Shown here piece after piece: positions 16,182 through 25,645 of a DNA stretch of 61,632 nt. The stretch covers positions 1 to 61,632 of the forward strand of contig JAFRLF010000151.1 in NCBI GenBank assembly GCA_017431365.1, read 5' to 3'. The notes beneath the pieces are model-generated. The model was not told the origin of the DNA, ran no database searches, and was given only the letters and a program-made list of their open reading frames with translations. The DNA is from Clostridia bacterium. Its GTDB lineage: Bacteria > Bacillota > Clostridia > Christensenellales > Aristaeellaceae. The translations under genes and the position numbers were made by a program. Position 1 is the stretch's first letter. The number at the start of each line of letters is the position of its first letter.

Positions 16182-17138
16182 ATGGAAAGAAAGGACATCC
16201 AGAACCTCGCGGGGCAGCTCAGGGACCGCATACAGCGCGTGATCGTCGGCAAGAGCGATACGGTGGAACTGATGCTGACCGCCATGATCGCGCGGGGACA
16301 CATCCTTCTCGAGGACGTGCCGGGGACGGGAAAGACGGTCATGGCCAAATCCATGGCCAGATCCCTGGGCTGCCGCTTTTCGCGCATTCAGTTCACGCCC
16401 GACCTCCTGCCCTCGGACGTGACGGGCATGAGCGTCTTTAACGCGCAGACGTCCCAGTTTGAATTCCGGCCGGGTCCCGTCTTTACGAATATCCTTCTGG
16501 CGGACGAGATCAACCGCGCCACGCCCCGCACGCAGTCGGCGCTGCTGGAGTGCATGGAGGAGCGGCAGGTGACCAGCGATGGCGTGACGCGCGCGCTGGA
16601 AGAGCCCTTCCTCGTCATCGCCACGCAGAACCCGGTGGAGACGCAGGGGACCTTCCCCCTGCCGGAGGCGCAGCTCGACCGCTTCCTGATGAAGCTGACC
16701 CCCGGCTATCCGACGACCGAGGAGGCGATGGCCATCCTCGACCGCTTTATCCAGAACGATCCCCTCGAGGAACTGACGCCCTGCGCGGAGGCCTCCGACA
16801 TCGCCGAGGCGCAGCGCCTATTCAGCGGAGCTCATGTGTCCGAGCCCGTGCGCCGGTATATGGTCGATCTGGTCGAGAAGACGCGCGTCCTCCCGCAGGT
16901 GCAGACGGGCGTCAGTCCGCGCGGCCTGCTCGCGCTCATGAGGGCGTGTCAGGCTCTGGCGCTCATTCGAGGCCGGGATTATGTGACGCCGGACGACGTG
17001 AAATTTCTGGCCGTGCCCGTTCTGGCTCACCGCGTCATCGTCAGCGGCCTGTACGGGCGCAGCGCCAAGTGCGAGGAACTGATCCGCGAGGCCCTGGACG
17101 GAATCACCGCGCCGGTGGAGACCGGCGAAAGGACGTGA
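16182..17138 (+). CDS. MoxR family AAA+ ATPase
   Basis: The 318-residue protein is a MoxR-type AAA+ ATPase, a class that helps assemble or activate metal- or membrane-bound protein complexes. It has Walker A DVPGTGKT (45-52), Walker B ILLADEINRA, sensor 1 IATQNPVE and the C-terminal lid QTGVSPRGLLALMRA. The ATG at 16182 is preferred to one at 16155 because AGGAGAAG lies just upstream of it. The DUF58 protein follows after 4 bases, the standard MoxR partner. Confidence 0.93.
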   Translation: MERKDIQNLAGQLRDRIQRVIVGKSDTVELMLTAMIARGHILLEDVPGTGKTVMAKSMARSLGCRFSRIQFTPDLLPSDVTGMSVFNAQTSQFEFRPGPVFTNILLADEINRATPRTQSALLECMEERQVTSDGVTRALEEPFLVIATQNPVETQGTFPLPEAQLDRFLMKLTPGYPTTEEAMAILDRFIQNDPLEELTPCAEASDIAEAQRLFSGAHVSEPVRRYMVDLVEKTRVLPQVQTGVSPRGLLALMRACQALALIRGRDYVTPDDVKFLAVPVLAHRVIVSGLYGRSAKCEELIREALDGITAPVETGERT

Positions 17139-17142
17139 CGAT

Positions 17143-18261
17143 ATGAATATCGTCTGGATCATGCTCTGCGCGGGCGCGATGATCCTGCTTCAGGGCGCGC
17201 TGATCTCCTTCTTTGGGCTGTACGGCGTGAGCTACGACCGGCGCTTCAGTAAGGAGCGGGTCTTCGAAGGCGAAGAGGTTCAGATGGTCGAGGTCATATC
17301 GAACAGGAAACTCCTGCCCGTGCCGTGGATACGCGCGGAGTCCCGGATATCGCCGAACCTGCGGTTCGGCAGGGATCAGCAGTCCCAGGAGAGGGAAATT
17401 TCCGCGGATCAGTATCATAAATCCGTGTTTTTTCTGGGACCCTTCAGCCGGATCACACGCCGCCATAAGGTCACCTGTCTGAAGAGAGGGCACTATGAGG
17501 CCGGGTCGGTGGCCCTGACCTGCGGCGATCTGTTTGCCATGTTTTTAAAGACTGACCAGAAGGGCGTGCCCTGCTCGATCGACGTGTTTCCGCGTCTTCT
17601 CAGCGAAGACGAACTCTCCACGCCCTCCACGCGCTGGCAGGGCGAGCTGGCCGTGCGGCGGTGGATCATGCCCGATCCCTTTCTGGTTTCGGGCATACGG
17701 GATTACCGGCCGGGCGATCCTTTGAGGGACGTGCACTGGGGCGCGACGGCGCGCATGGGCAGCCTGCAGGTGAAGACGAGGGATTATACCGCCGATCCAA
17801 GGATGCTGGTCATCCTCAACGTCCAGGCGAGCGAGGAGCAGTGGGGCGACCTCATGGACTACGAGCAGGAGGTCATCGAACAGGGCATACGCATCGCCGC
17901 CACGCTTTGCCAGCGGGCGCTGTCCGTGGGCGTGGACGCGGGGTTCGGGTCGAACGGATGTCTCATCGGCGACAAGGGCACGGGGCGGACGGTCATGATC
18001 GACGCGGCCCGCGGCGCGGATCAGATGGAGCAGATCCTCCTGACGATGGCGCGGATGGAAATTCACCGGGAAGTGACGTTTCAGACCTATCTCGAGGGCC
18101 TTACTTCCCTTCAGAACGCGGATATACTCATCCTCTCTCTCTACGACAGCGAGGCCATTCGCCAGAAGATCGACATGATCCGGGCGATGGGCAACTCGGT
18201 GACGTTTATGCGGCTTGAAAGGAGGCGCCGGCATGAGGCGGATCGCGCGGAATCTGCTTGA
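17143..18261 (+). CDS. DUF58 domain protein (MoxR partner)
   Basis: The 372-residue protein begins with a hydrophobic N-terminal segment (IVWIMLCAGAMILLQGALI), followed by an extracytoplasmic-type beta region. The signature SGIRDYRPGDPLRDVHWGATARMGSLQVK leads into a von Willebrand A-like domain (ADPRMLVILNVQ). DUF58 proteins are almost always encoded beside MoxR ATPases and are thought to form the complex that the ATPase acts on. The gene overlaps the next by 29 bases, so the two are tightly coupled. Confidence 0.9.
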   Translation: MNIVWIMLCAGAMILLQGALISFFGLYGVSYDRRFSKERVFEGEEVQMVEVISNRKLLPVPWIRAESRISPNLRFGRDQQSQEREISADQYHKSVFFLGPFSRITRRHKVTCLKRGHYEAGSVALTCGDLFAMFLKTDQKGVPCSIDVFPRLLSEDELSTPSTRWQGELAVRRWIMPDPFLVSGIRDYRPGDPLRDVHWGATARMGSLQVKTRDYTADPRMLVILNVQASEEQWGDLMDYEQEVIEQGIRIAATLCQRALSVGVDAGFGSNGCLIGDKGTGRTVMIDAARGADQMEQILLTMARMEIHREVTFQTYLEGLTSLQNADILILSLYDSEAIRQKIDMIRAMGNSVTFMRLERRRRHEADRAESA

Positions 18262-19666
18262 AAGCGTGTATTTTATCCTATGCTTCGCGGCGGTGCCCCT
18301 GCTGATCGGCTATATGCTGACGGGCAACGGCGTGCCGCTGGTAATTGCCTGCGCCGCGGTCATGCCGCTGGCGTTTCTGATCTCCCTTCTGCCCGGCAAG
18401 GTCGGCCAGAAGGCGCGCGCCGAGGTGTTCGTGGAGCGCAGAGCTCACAGTTCGGATCCCGATCCGGACAGGCGTCTGCGCAGCGATACGCACGACGATA
18501 CGGCCCGTGAGAAGAGAGGTTTTCCCCTGCGGCTTGCCGTGTGCCTCGGCGCGATGGCCGTGATATTCGTCTTTTTGCTCGTGGGGCCCGTCGATTTGAA
18601 CGTCTACAACCCGATGGACGAAAATCTGGACCTGCTGAACCGGAGCGTGCCCTGGGTCAATACGTTGACCCGCGTGGTCGTGAGCCTCGTGCCTGTGATC
18701 ATGCTGGCCCTGGGACTGAGGTTCGCGGTGACGGGCGCGTCCATGGGCACGAGCAGCTCCTCAGTGGGCGTCATTTTGTACGTCATCGCCGGCGTCGCCG
18801 CGCATTTCGTGCGTTCGGAGACGCTGATACGCGCCCTGGCTGTCAGCGGAGGGCTGTACCTCGTCGTCATGCTCTTGGCCATGAACAGTCACGCCATGTA
18901 CATCGGTTCTTCCTCCCGCGAGGGGGTCAGACCGCCGAGCGCGCTGCGCCGCTCGAACCGGGCGCTCATGGTCCTGCTGATCGGGCTGGGGACGCTGCTG
19001 GTCTTTCGCTCCTGGCTGCGGGAAAAGCTGCTGGAGCTGTGGGCCGTCGTGCGGGGCGCGCTCGGCCGGTTCATAGAATGGCTGATGAGCCGCGGCGGCG
19101 ATCAGGCCATACAGCAGGGGCAGCCCGGCGGAGGCATGGGCGATCTCGCCGGCCTGGCGGGCGACGCGGAGCCTTCGCCCTTCTGGGAGGCTATGACCTA
19201 TGTGGCGTACGCGCTGGCCGCGGTCGTCGCCGTGTTTCTGCTGTACTGGTTCATCCGGCGCGTGGTGAAGCTCGTTATCACGCTGGCGAAGCGGCTGCGC
19301 GCCTGGCTCGACCGCTTTGCGCAGGGCGTCGGAGAGGAATACCGCGACGAACAGGAGAGCCTGATCGACTGGGACGAGTCAAGGAAAGCCCTGACAGAAA
19401 ACGTCAAAAAGCGCCTCTCCTCGCTGTTTAAGAGAGAGCGGCGCTGGGAAGAGATGAATCCCCGCGAGAGGGCCAGACACCTGGTCAATACCCTTTACCG
19501 CCGCGAGAAGATCAGGCCGGACAGCGCGACGCTGAGAGAGACGCTCCCCCGACTGAAGACGGCCTCGGCGGACGCGCTGGCGGACTGCTACGAGGTGGCG
19601 CGCTACGCCGACAGGGATCCGGACGGCGCGGCGCTTGAAGCTCTCAGGAAGGATATTCGCGTATGA
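18233..19666 (+). CDS. Multi-pass membrane protein with DUF4129-like C-terminal region
   Basis: The 477-residue protein has about six to seven hydrophobic segments in the first 240 residues and one near residue 330. A cytoplasmic tail with RARHLVNTLYRREKIRPDSATLRETL resembles DUF4129. In many MoxR-DUF58 operons this position holds a larger protein with a transglutaminase domain between the membrane part and the DUF4129 tail. I see no transglutaminase Cys-His-Asp region here, so this looks like a shortened form. The ATG at 18233 has AAAGGAGG at 18218-18225, and the gene ends in an ATGA overlap with uvrC. Function is inferred only from the operon. Confidence 0.75.
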   Translation: MRRIARNLLESVYFILCFAAVPLLIGYMLTGNGVPLVIACAAVMPLAFLISLLPGKVGQKARAEVFVERRAHSSDPDPDRRLRSDTHDDTAREKRGFPLRLAVCLGAMAVIFVFLLVGPVDLNVYNPMDENLDLLNRSVPWVNTLTRVVVSLVPVIMLALGLRFAVTGASMGTSSSSVGVILYVIAGVAAHFVRSETLIRALAVSGGLYLVVMLLAMNSHAMYIGSSSREGVRPPSALRRSNRALMVLLIGLGTLLVFRSWLREKLLELWAVVRGALGRFIEWLMSRGGDQAIQQGQPGGGMGDLAGLAGDAEPSPFWEAMTYVAYALAAVVAVFLLYWFIRRVVKLVITLAKRLRAWLDRFAQGVGEEYRDEQESLIDWDESRKALTENVKKRLSSLFKRERRWEEMNPRERARHLVNTLYRREKIRPDSATLRETLPRLKTASADALADCYEVARYADRDPDGAALEALRKDIRV

Positions 19667-21591
19667 ACGAGCGCCTGCGGCTGAAAATTGAAAATCTGCC
19701 CGAATCTCCCGGGTGCTATCTGATGAAGAATCAGGGGCAGATCATCTATGTGGGCAAGGCGCGGAACCTGAAAAACCGGGTGCGGCAGTACTTTCACGAA
19801 AGCCGCACCCACACGGTGAAGGTCCGCGCCATGGTCGATCACGTGGACGACTTCGACGTCATCCTGGTAGATGGGGAGCTGGAGGCGCTGATCCTCGAAA
19901 ACAACCTGATCAAGCTGCACAAGCCCCGCTACAATATCCTCCTCAAGGACGACAAGGCGTATCCTTATATTCGCGTCGACGTGAACGAACCCTATCCCCG
20001 GGTCGAGCTGGCCCGCCGCAGCGCGAAGGACGGCGCCCGGTATTTCGGCCCCTATATGAGCGCCACCGTCGTCCGGGAGACGCTCGACGTGGTGAGGCAG
20101 GCCTTTCCCGTGCGGACGTGCAAAAGGACGATCTCTCCGGACAAGCCCACGCGCCCCTGCGTGCAGCGGGAGATCGGCCAGTGTCTGGGGCCGTGCGCGA
20201 ATCTGACGACACCCGAAGAATACCGCAGGGTCGTCGATCAGGTGCTGGATTTTCTGAACGGAAACGACCAGCCCGTCATCGACGAGCTCACAGCCCGCAT
20301 GAAACAGGCCGCCGCCGGCATGAATTTCGAGCGGGCGGCGCTGTACCGCGACAGGCTGAAAGCGGTCGAGCTCCTGATGCAGAAACAGAAGGCCGTCCAC
20401 ACCGGCGGCGGCGATCAGGACGTGCTGGCGGTCTGCCGCCTGGGCGACGACGGGTACGTCCAGCGCCTTGTGGTGCGCGGCGGACGGATGATCGGCTCGG
20501 ACACGCACGTGCTCGACAACGCGGGCGAGGACGAGCCCTCCGACATACTGACGTCGTTCATGCTTCAGTTTTACGCCGAGGAATGTCTGCCGCCCAGGGA
20601 GATCCTCGTCAGCGACGGCGTGGAGGACGCGGACGTGCTTTCACAGCTGCTCAGCGAGAGGCGGGGCGGCAGGGTCGCGGTGAAGAAGCCGGACCGCGGC
20701 GAGAAGAAAAAACTGACGGACATGGCGCAGAAAAACGCCCGCGACGCGGCGGAAAAGCGCCAGAAGCAGATTTCAACCAGCTATGCGCGCACACAGGGCG
20801 CGCTTAAGGAGCTGGCGGACGTCCTCGGCCTGGAAAGGCCGCCCCGGCGCATCGAGGGATACGACATTTCCAACACGCAGGGCGTGCAGTCCGTGGGGTC
20901 CATGGTCGTGATGATCGACGGCAAGGCGGCCAACAAGGCCTACCGGCACTTTACCATCAAGACGGTGGAGGGCGCGAACGACTTCGCGTCGATCAGGGAG
21001 GTCATCACCCGGCGGTTGAAGCACGGCCTTCAGGAACTGGAGGAAAGAAACGCGGCGGGCGAGGACCCGCGGGGCGGAAAGTTTTCCGACCTGCCCGACC
21101 TGATCCTCATCGACGGCGGACAGGGACAGCTTGAAAACGCGGTGGCCGCCCGGGATGAGCTGGGCCTTCGCATGCCCATGTTCGGCCTGGCGAAGCGGCT
21201 GGAGGAAATCGTCCTCCCGGGAGAGGACAGATCCATCCTCCTTGACAGACATTCGCCGGCGCTGCACCTGATCCAGAGGGTCCGGGACGAGGCGCACAGG
21301 TTCGCCATATCGCATCACCGGTCGCTGCGCGGCGCGGCGGCGCTTCGGTCCCGCTTGGACGACATACCGGGCGTCGGCCCGGTCCGGAGGAAGGCGCTTC
21401 TCAAGCACTTCGAAACCATGGAGGCCCTTGAAAGCGCCACAGTGGAGGGCATCTGCGAGGTGGAGGGCATTTCGACGCACACGGCTGAGGCGATTTTCAA
21501 GGCCCTTCACGGCGAAAACGACGATTCGGCACGGACTCATGATGACGATGGAAAGGGAGAAGGACATGACTTACAATCAGAAGATCGATGA
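19663..21591 (+). CDS. uvrC: Excinuclease ABC subunit C
   Basis: The 642-residue protein is UvrC, which makes both incisions in nucleotide excision repair. The N-terminal GIY-YIG nuclease domain contains PGCYLMKNQGQIIYVGKARNLKNRV. A UVR segment (FERAALYRDRLKAVELL) binds UvrB. The RNase-H-like C-terminal nuclease includes IEGYDISNTQGVQSVGSMVV and LILIDGGQGQL, and a helix-hairpin-helix pair (DDIPGVGPVRRKALLKHF) closes the protein. Its ATG overlaps the previous stop codon, so it is translationally coupled to a MoxR operon, not linked to uvrA/uvrB. Confidence 0.96.
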   Translation: MNERLRLKIENLPESPGCYLMKNQGQIIYVGKARNLKNRVRQYFHESRTHTVKVRAMVDHVDDFDVILVDGELEALILENNLIKLHKPRYNILLKDDKAYPYIRVDVNEPYPRVELARRSAKDGARYFGPYMSATVVRETLDVVRQAFPVRTCKRTISPDKPTRPCVQREIGQCLGPCANLTTPEEYRRVVDQVLDFLNGNDQPVIDELTARMKQAAAGMNFERAALYRDRLKAVELLMQKQKAVHTGGGDQDVLAVCRLGDDGYVQRLVVRGGRMIGSDTHVLDNAGEDEPSDILTSFMLQFYAEECLPPREILVSDGVEDADVLSQLLSERRGGRVAVKKPDRGEKKKLTDMAQKNARDAAEKRQKQISTSYARTQGALKELADVLGLERPPRRIEGYDISNTQGVQSVGSMVVMIDGKAANKAYRHFTIKTVEGANDFASIREVITRRLKHGLQELEERNAAGEDPRGGKFSDLPDLILIDGGQGQLENAVAARDELGLRMPMFGLAKRLEEIVLPGEDRSILLDRHSPALHLIQRVRDEAHRFAISHHRSLRGAAALRSRLDDIPGVGPVRRKALLKHFETMEALESATVEGICEVEGISTHTAEAIFKALHGENDDSARTHDDDGKGEGHDLQSEDR

Positions 21592-22984
21592 GCTGATCGA
21601 TTCCTGGAAGGATGAAATGTACGGGACCCTGAAGGGATGGGTGGCCATCAATTCCGTCAGGGGCGAGGCGCAGGACGGCGCGCCCTTCGGCCCCGAGCCG
21701 CGCAGGGCGCTGGATCTGGCCCTCAGCGACGCGGAAGGCATGGGCTTTGCGGTGCGCAACGTGGACGGCTACGCCGGCGACGTGACGCTCAACGAGGGCG
21801 GCGAGGCCGTCATGGGCATTCTGGCGCATCTGGACATCGTGCCCGCGGGCGACGGCTGGACGCACGATCCCTTTGACTGCTACATGAAGGACGGCAGGGT
21901 CTACGGCCGCGGCACGCAGGACGACAAGGGCCCGGCTGTCGCCGCGCTGTACGCCATGCGCGCCGTGCGCGAGGCCGGCGTGCCCCTTCGGGATACGGTG
22001 AGGCTCATCCTCGGGACGGACGAGGAATCAGGCAGCGGATGTCTGCGCCACTATAAGGCGAAGATGCCGACGCCGGATTACGGCTTCTCGCCGGACGCGG
22101 ATTACCCGCTCATCAACATCGAAAAGGGCGGCATTTCCATTGAGATCGGCGCCGTTTCCGAGGGCGAGGCGGGAGCGCTCATCCCCGTGTACGCCATGCA
22201 CGCGGGCCAGCGGACGAACATCGTGCCCGGCACGGCATACGCCGAGGTGGGGACGGAAAACGTCTCCGTCGATCAGATGAAACAGACGCTTTCCGATCTG
22301 CCCGCGGAGGACAAGCCCTACAGGATCGAAGTGACGGACCTGGGCGGCGGGAGAGCGCGCATCGAGGCTTTTGGCGTGCAGGCGCACGCGTCGCTGCCGC
22401 ATCTGGGGCTCAATTCCATCGGGCTTCTGATGAAGGCGCTGAAGCGCCTCGGCGCGGGCGGCGGCATCAGGCCGGCCGTCGAAGCCGTGGCGGAGAAATT
22501 CGGCACCGAGGGCGACGGCCTGTCCGCCGGCATCAAGACGGACGACGCGGAATGCGGCCCGCTGACCTGCAACATGGGCCTTTTGCGCTTCGACGGCCGG
22601 AACATGAAGATCGTCCTCGACATTCGCTGGCCGCTGGCCACGAACGCGCAGACGATGCTCGGGCAGATGGCCGTGGCGCTGACGCGGACGCCCCTTTCCA
22701 TAAAATGCAACGGCTACCGGGGCGTGCACTACGTCTCGCCGGAGCACAAGGTGGTCAAGGGCCTTCTGGAGGTCTATCACGACGTCAGCGGCCTGCCGGC
22801 TTACCCAATCGCCATCGGCGGGGGAACGTATTCCAGCATGATGCCCAATACGGTGGCCTTCGGCATCTGCTTCCCCGGGGACGTGGACACGTGCCACATG
22901 CCGGACGAATACGTGGACTGGGAGAAATTCGTCCTCAGCGCGAAGATTTTTGCTCACGCGATAGAGAGGCTTGCCGGGGCTTGA
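21566..22984 (+). CDS. PepV/Sapep-type metal-dependent dipeptidase (M20 family)
   Basis: The 472-residue product is an M20 peptidase of the PepV/Sapep branch, which cleaves dipeptides in the cytoplasm. Metal-site segments are GILAHLDIVPAGDGW, YGRGTQDDKGP (with the bridging aspartate), GTDEESGSG (catalytic and metal glutamates) and FSPDADYP. A late histidine lies near the C-terminus. The ATG at 21566 follows GGGAGAAGG and lies inside the end of uvrC (26-base overlap). Upstream in-frame ATGs exist but have poorer ribosome sites. A strong terminator follows. Confidence 0.9.
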   Translation: MTYNQKIDELIDSWKDEMYGTLKGWVAINSVRGEAQDGAPFGPEPRRALDLALSDAEGMGFAVRNVDGYAGDVTLNEGGEAVMGILAHLDIVPAGDGWTHDPFDCYMKDGRVYGRGTQDDKGPAVAALYAMRAVREAGVPLRDTVRLILGTDEESGSGCLRHYKAKMPTPDYGFSPDADYPLINIEKGGISIEIGAVSEGEAGALIPVYAMHAGQRTNIVPGTAYAEVGTENVSVDQMKQTLSDLPAEDKPYRIEVTDLGGGRARIEAFGVQAHASLPHLGLNSIGLLMKALKRLGAGGGIRPAVEAVAEKFGTEGDGLSAGIKTDDAECGPLTCNMGLLRFDGRNMKIVLDIRWPLATNAQTMLGQMAVALTRTPLSIKCNGYRGVHYVSPEHKVVKGLLEVYHDVSGLPAYPIAIGGGTYSSMMPNTVAFGICFPGDVDTCHMPDEYVDWEKFVLSAKIFAHAIERLAGA

Positions 22985-23015
22985 GAGAACAGGGGTCCGG
23001 TCAGCCTGATTTGAG

Positions 23016-23063
23016 AAAAAGCGGGACGCGGCGTGCTTAATACATGCCGCGTCTCGCTTTTTT
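23016..23063 (+). terminator. Rho-independent terminator after the dipeptidase gene
   Basis: A GC-rich stem (AAGCGGGACGCGGC..., 23019-23035, with its near-complement at 23043-23059) is followed by a T run. It closes the long operon that began at the MoxR gene. Confidence 0.9.
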
Positions 23064-23114
23064 GACAGTGTCCACAGATGCATAAGAAAAACTTTTATAT
23101 TATTTAACAGGGTA

Positions 23115-23144
23115 TTGACATGAAATGGTAATATGCCTTATAAT
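23115..23144 (+). promoter_or_regulatory. Sigma-A promoter of the sugar ABC transporter operon
   Basis: A perfect TTGACA (23115-23120) and a perfect TATAAT (23139-23144) are separated by 18 bases. The start codon lies about 24 bases after the expected transcription start, so no room remains for a long regulatory leader. Confidence 0.85.
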
Positions 23145-23174
23145 TATGAGGAATCTTAAAGAGGAGGTAATACT

Positions 23175-24608
23175 ATGAAGAAGCTCGTTTCCCTCGTCCT
23201 GGCCGTTGCGCTGATCATGACCGCGATGGCGATGGTCTCCGTGGCCGGCGCCAGCGGTGAGAAGATCACGCTGACCTTCCTGGACATCTCCCCCCGCGAG
23301 GCCCGCGCGACGTACTATAACGACGTCTTCGCCCGCTATACGGCTGAGAAGAACCCGAACGTCACCATCGAGTACGAAGAAGTCCCGTGGGATGACGCTC
23401 ACACCAAGGTCGTCACCATGGCGGCGACGAACGATCTGCCGGACCTGCTGAACTGCTCTCCCGGCTGGATCACCGAGTTCAAGGATTCTGACTGGATCGC
23501 CTCCCTGGACGACTATGTGGCGGATTCCGGGATCACCGATACCTTTGTCGGCTCCATGAAGACCATCTTCGACAAGCAGGTCGAGGATTACGGCCACATC
23601 TACATCATCCCCGACGGCCTGACCACCAGCTGCATCTACGTGCGCGCTGACTGGATCAAGGAAACCCTCGGCATCGAGTACACCGAGCTGATCGACGAAG
23701 GCTGGACCTGGGAGCGCTATCTGCAGCTGTGCCACGAGCTGACCGATCCGGAGAAGGGCCGTTACGGCATTTCCTTCCGTGGCGGCATGGGCAGCGTAGA
23801 CCGCATCACCGAGTACATGATGGCCATGCGTTCCGAGCCCGGCGTCATGTGGGCCAACACGGACAACATGGACGAGCTGGACTACCTGTACAACACCGAA
23901 GAGGACGTCACCCTGCTCAACGAGTATCTTTCCCTGTACTGGGACGGCTGCGCCCCCACCGACGCGGTCAACTGGGCCTTCGTCGAGATGGTTGACAACT
24001 TCTGCGGCGGCCTGACCGGCACCCTGTTCAACGACATGGAAGTCGTCGCCTCCATCCTGGCCAGCGACCTGACCGAAGATCAGTGGGGCGTGCTGCCGGT
24101 GCCCTCCGCCATGGACGGACGTATCTTCATGGGCGTCAACGGCAACACCTATTCCTACGCGATCTCCAACCAGACTGAGTACAAGGACGAGGCCTGGGAC
24201 GTGCTGTCTTACCTGTACGAAGGCACCAACAACGCCGACTATTGCAAGATCATGACCCTGTTCCCCCTGTCCCTGTCCGCGACCGAGGATCCCTTCTTCG
24301 GCGAGGACGGCCCGATGGCCGGCTTCCTGTACGAGATCAACTCTCCCGACCTGTGGAAGGCTGAGAGCACCTATGGCCCGTCTCCCGAGGTCACTCAGAT
24401 CGACCTGTATGACGGCACCGCCGAGCTGCAGAAGGTTCTGCTGAAACAGGAATCCGTCGAAGACTTCCTCGCCTGGTATGACGACCATATCACCGAGGCC
24501 ACCAAGACCTACTTCGAGGAGAACCCCGAACAGCTGGAGCGCGTAGATCAGATCTTCGGCAAGGTCGAGCCCTATGCGACCAGCCGCGACGCCGTTTCCA
24601 TTAAGTAA
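23175..24608 (+). CDS. Extracellular solute-binding protein of a carbohydrate ABC transporter
   Basis: The 477-residue protein is a family 1-type sugar-binding protein. It has a basic N-terminus and hydrophobic signal segment (MKKLVSLVLAVALIMTAMAM) with a probable AGA cleavage site. The mature part holds typical pieces such as VVTMAATNDLPDLL and GLTTSCIYVRADW. There is no lipobox cysteine: the first cysteine is near residue 93, which is unusual for a binding protein of a single-membrane bacterium. GAGGAGG (23161-23167) and frequent C- or G-ending codons suggest strong expression. The two permease genes follow. The sugar cannot be named. Confidence 0.9.
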   Translation: MKKLVSLVLAVALIMTAMAMVSVAGASGEKITLTFLDISPREARATYYNDVFARYTAEKNPNVTIEYEEVPWDDAHTKVVTMAATNDLPDLLNCSPGWITEFKDSDWIASLDDYVADSGITDTFVGSMKTIFDKQVEDYGHIYIIPDGLTTSCIYVRADWIKETLGIEYTELIDEGWTWERYLQLCHELTDPEKGRYGISFRGGMGSVDRITEYMMAMRSEPGVMWANTDNMDELDYLYNTEEDVTLLNEYLSLYWDGCAPTDAVNWAFVEMVDNFCGGLTGTLFNDMEVVASILASDLTEDQWGVLPVPSAMDGRIFMGVNGNTYSYAISNQTEYKDEAWDVLSYLYEGTNNADYCKIMTLFPLSLSATEDPFFGEDGPMAGFLYEINSPDLWKAESTYGPSPEVTQIDLYDGTAELQKVLLKQESVEDFLAWYDDHITEATKTYFEENPEQLERVDQIFGKVEPYATSRDAVSIK

Positions 24609-24631
24609 TATGCGTTAACACGCGAACATCG

Positions 24632-24663
24632 TCGGAGCCTGCCGCTTCTGCGGCGGGCTCCGA
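24632..24663 (+). terminator. Stem-loop between binding protein and permease genes
   Basis: A 14-base stem (24632-24645 with 24650-24663, one G-T pair) has a TTCT loop and no clear T run. Such stems usually protect or partly terminate the upstream message, allowing more binding protein than permease to be made. Confidence 0.7.
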
Positions 24664-24730
24664 TAGATTATTTCACATCCCGGCATGAGGCGTTCCGTTT
24701 TGACGCCTTACGGAGAAAGGGAGCGCGCAA

Positions 24731-25645
24731 ATGAATTCGACGATCAAACTCAGGAGAAGGCGTAAAATACTCAAAGCCATTGAACCGTATCTGTTTTGCC
24801 TGCCGCTGATATTTTGCCTTTTCGGCCTGTTCGCCTACCCCATGATCCGGGCGGTTATCATCTCTTTCCAGAGATACAAGCTGACCGAACTGAAAAAAGT
24901 CCGGTTTATCGGTTTCGACAATTACATCAACTCCCTCAGGGATAAAAACCTGGGCATGATTACCTGGAACAGCATAAAATACGTCGTTATCGTCGTCGGC
25001 CTGCAGTTTGTTCTGGGATTTGGTCTGGCGCTGGCGCTGCGCAGGCCTTTCCGCTTCAGAAACGTGTATCAGGCTGTCGCGTTTATACCATACGCCCTTT
25101 CGGGTTTTGTCTGCGGACTGATGTTCCGCTGGTCTTTCAACGGAGAATACGGCGTCGTCAACGACCTTTTAATGAAACTTCATATAACGTCGTCAAAAAT
25201 AGCCTTCTTAGGAACGCCGGGGCTGTCGATCATCCCCGTCTATGTGGCGGCCATATGGCTCGGATACCAGTTTTTCGCCATCATGCTGCTGGCGGCGCTG
25301 CAGTCCATTCCGCAGGAGGTCTATGAATCGGCGGAACTGGACGGGTGCGGCTGGTGGCGAAGGCTCTTCTCTATCATCATACCGTATATCAGGCCGACGC
25401 TTCTGACCATACTGATGCTGCGTGTCGTGTGGACGTTCAACTCCTATGAGCTGATTTACGTCATCACCGAGGGCGGGCCGGCGAGCTCCTCCGAGACGCT
25501 GACGAGTTACCTGTTCACGCGGGCCTACTCCAACCTGGACTTTGGCGCGGCATCCGCGCTGGGCCTGATGTTCGCCGTGGTGCTGCTGATCTGCGCCGGC
25601 ATTTACATGAAACTGACCAAATACAATCAGGCAGGTGATTTTTGA
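24731..25645 (+). CDS. Carbohydrate ABC transporter permease (MalF/UgpA type)
   Basis: The 304-residue protein has six predicted membrane helices and the permease loop that contacts the ATPase (VYESAELDGCGWWRRLFSIIIPYIRP, the EAA motif). It forms one half of the membrane channel for the sugar bound by the upstream protein. It ends with a TGATG overlap with the second permease gene. No ATP-binding subunit lies in this operon, so a shared ATPase encoded elsewhere (as with MsiK/MsmK) is likely. Confidence 0.93.
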   Translation: MNSTIKLRRRRKILKAIEPYLFCLPLIFCLFGLFAYPMIRAVIISFQRYKLTELKKVRFIGFDNYINSLRDKNLGMITWNSIKYVVIVVGLQFVLGFGLALALRRPFRFRNVYQAVAFIPYALSGFVCGLMFRWSFNGEYGVVNDLLMKLHITSSKIAFLGTPGLSIIPVYVAAIWLGYQFFAIMLLAALQSIPQEVYESAELDGCGWWRRLFSIIIPYIRPTLLTILMLRVVWTFNSYELIYVITEGGPASSSETLTSYLFTRAYSNLDFGAASALGLMFAVVLLICAGIYMKLTKYNQAGDF

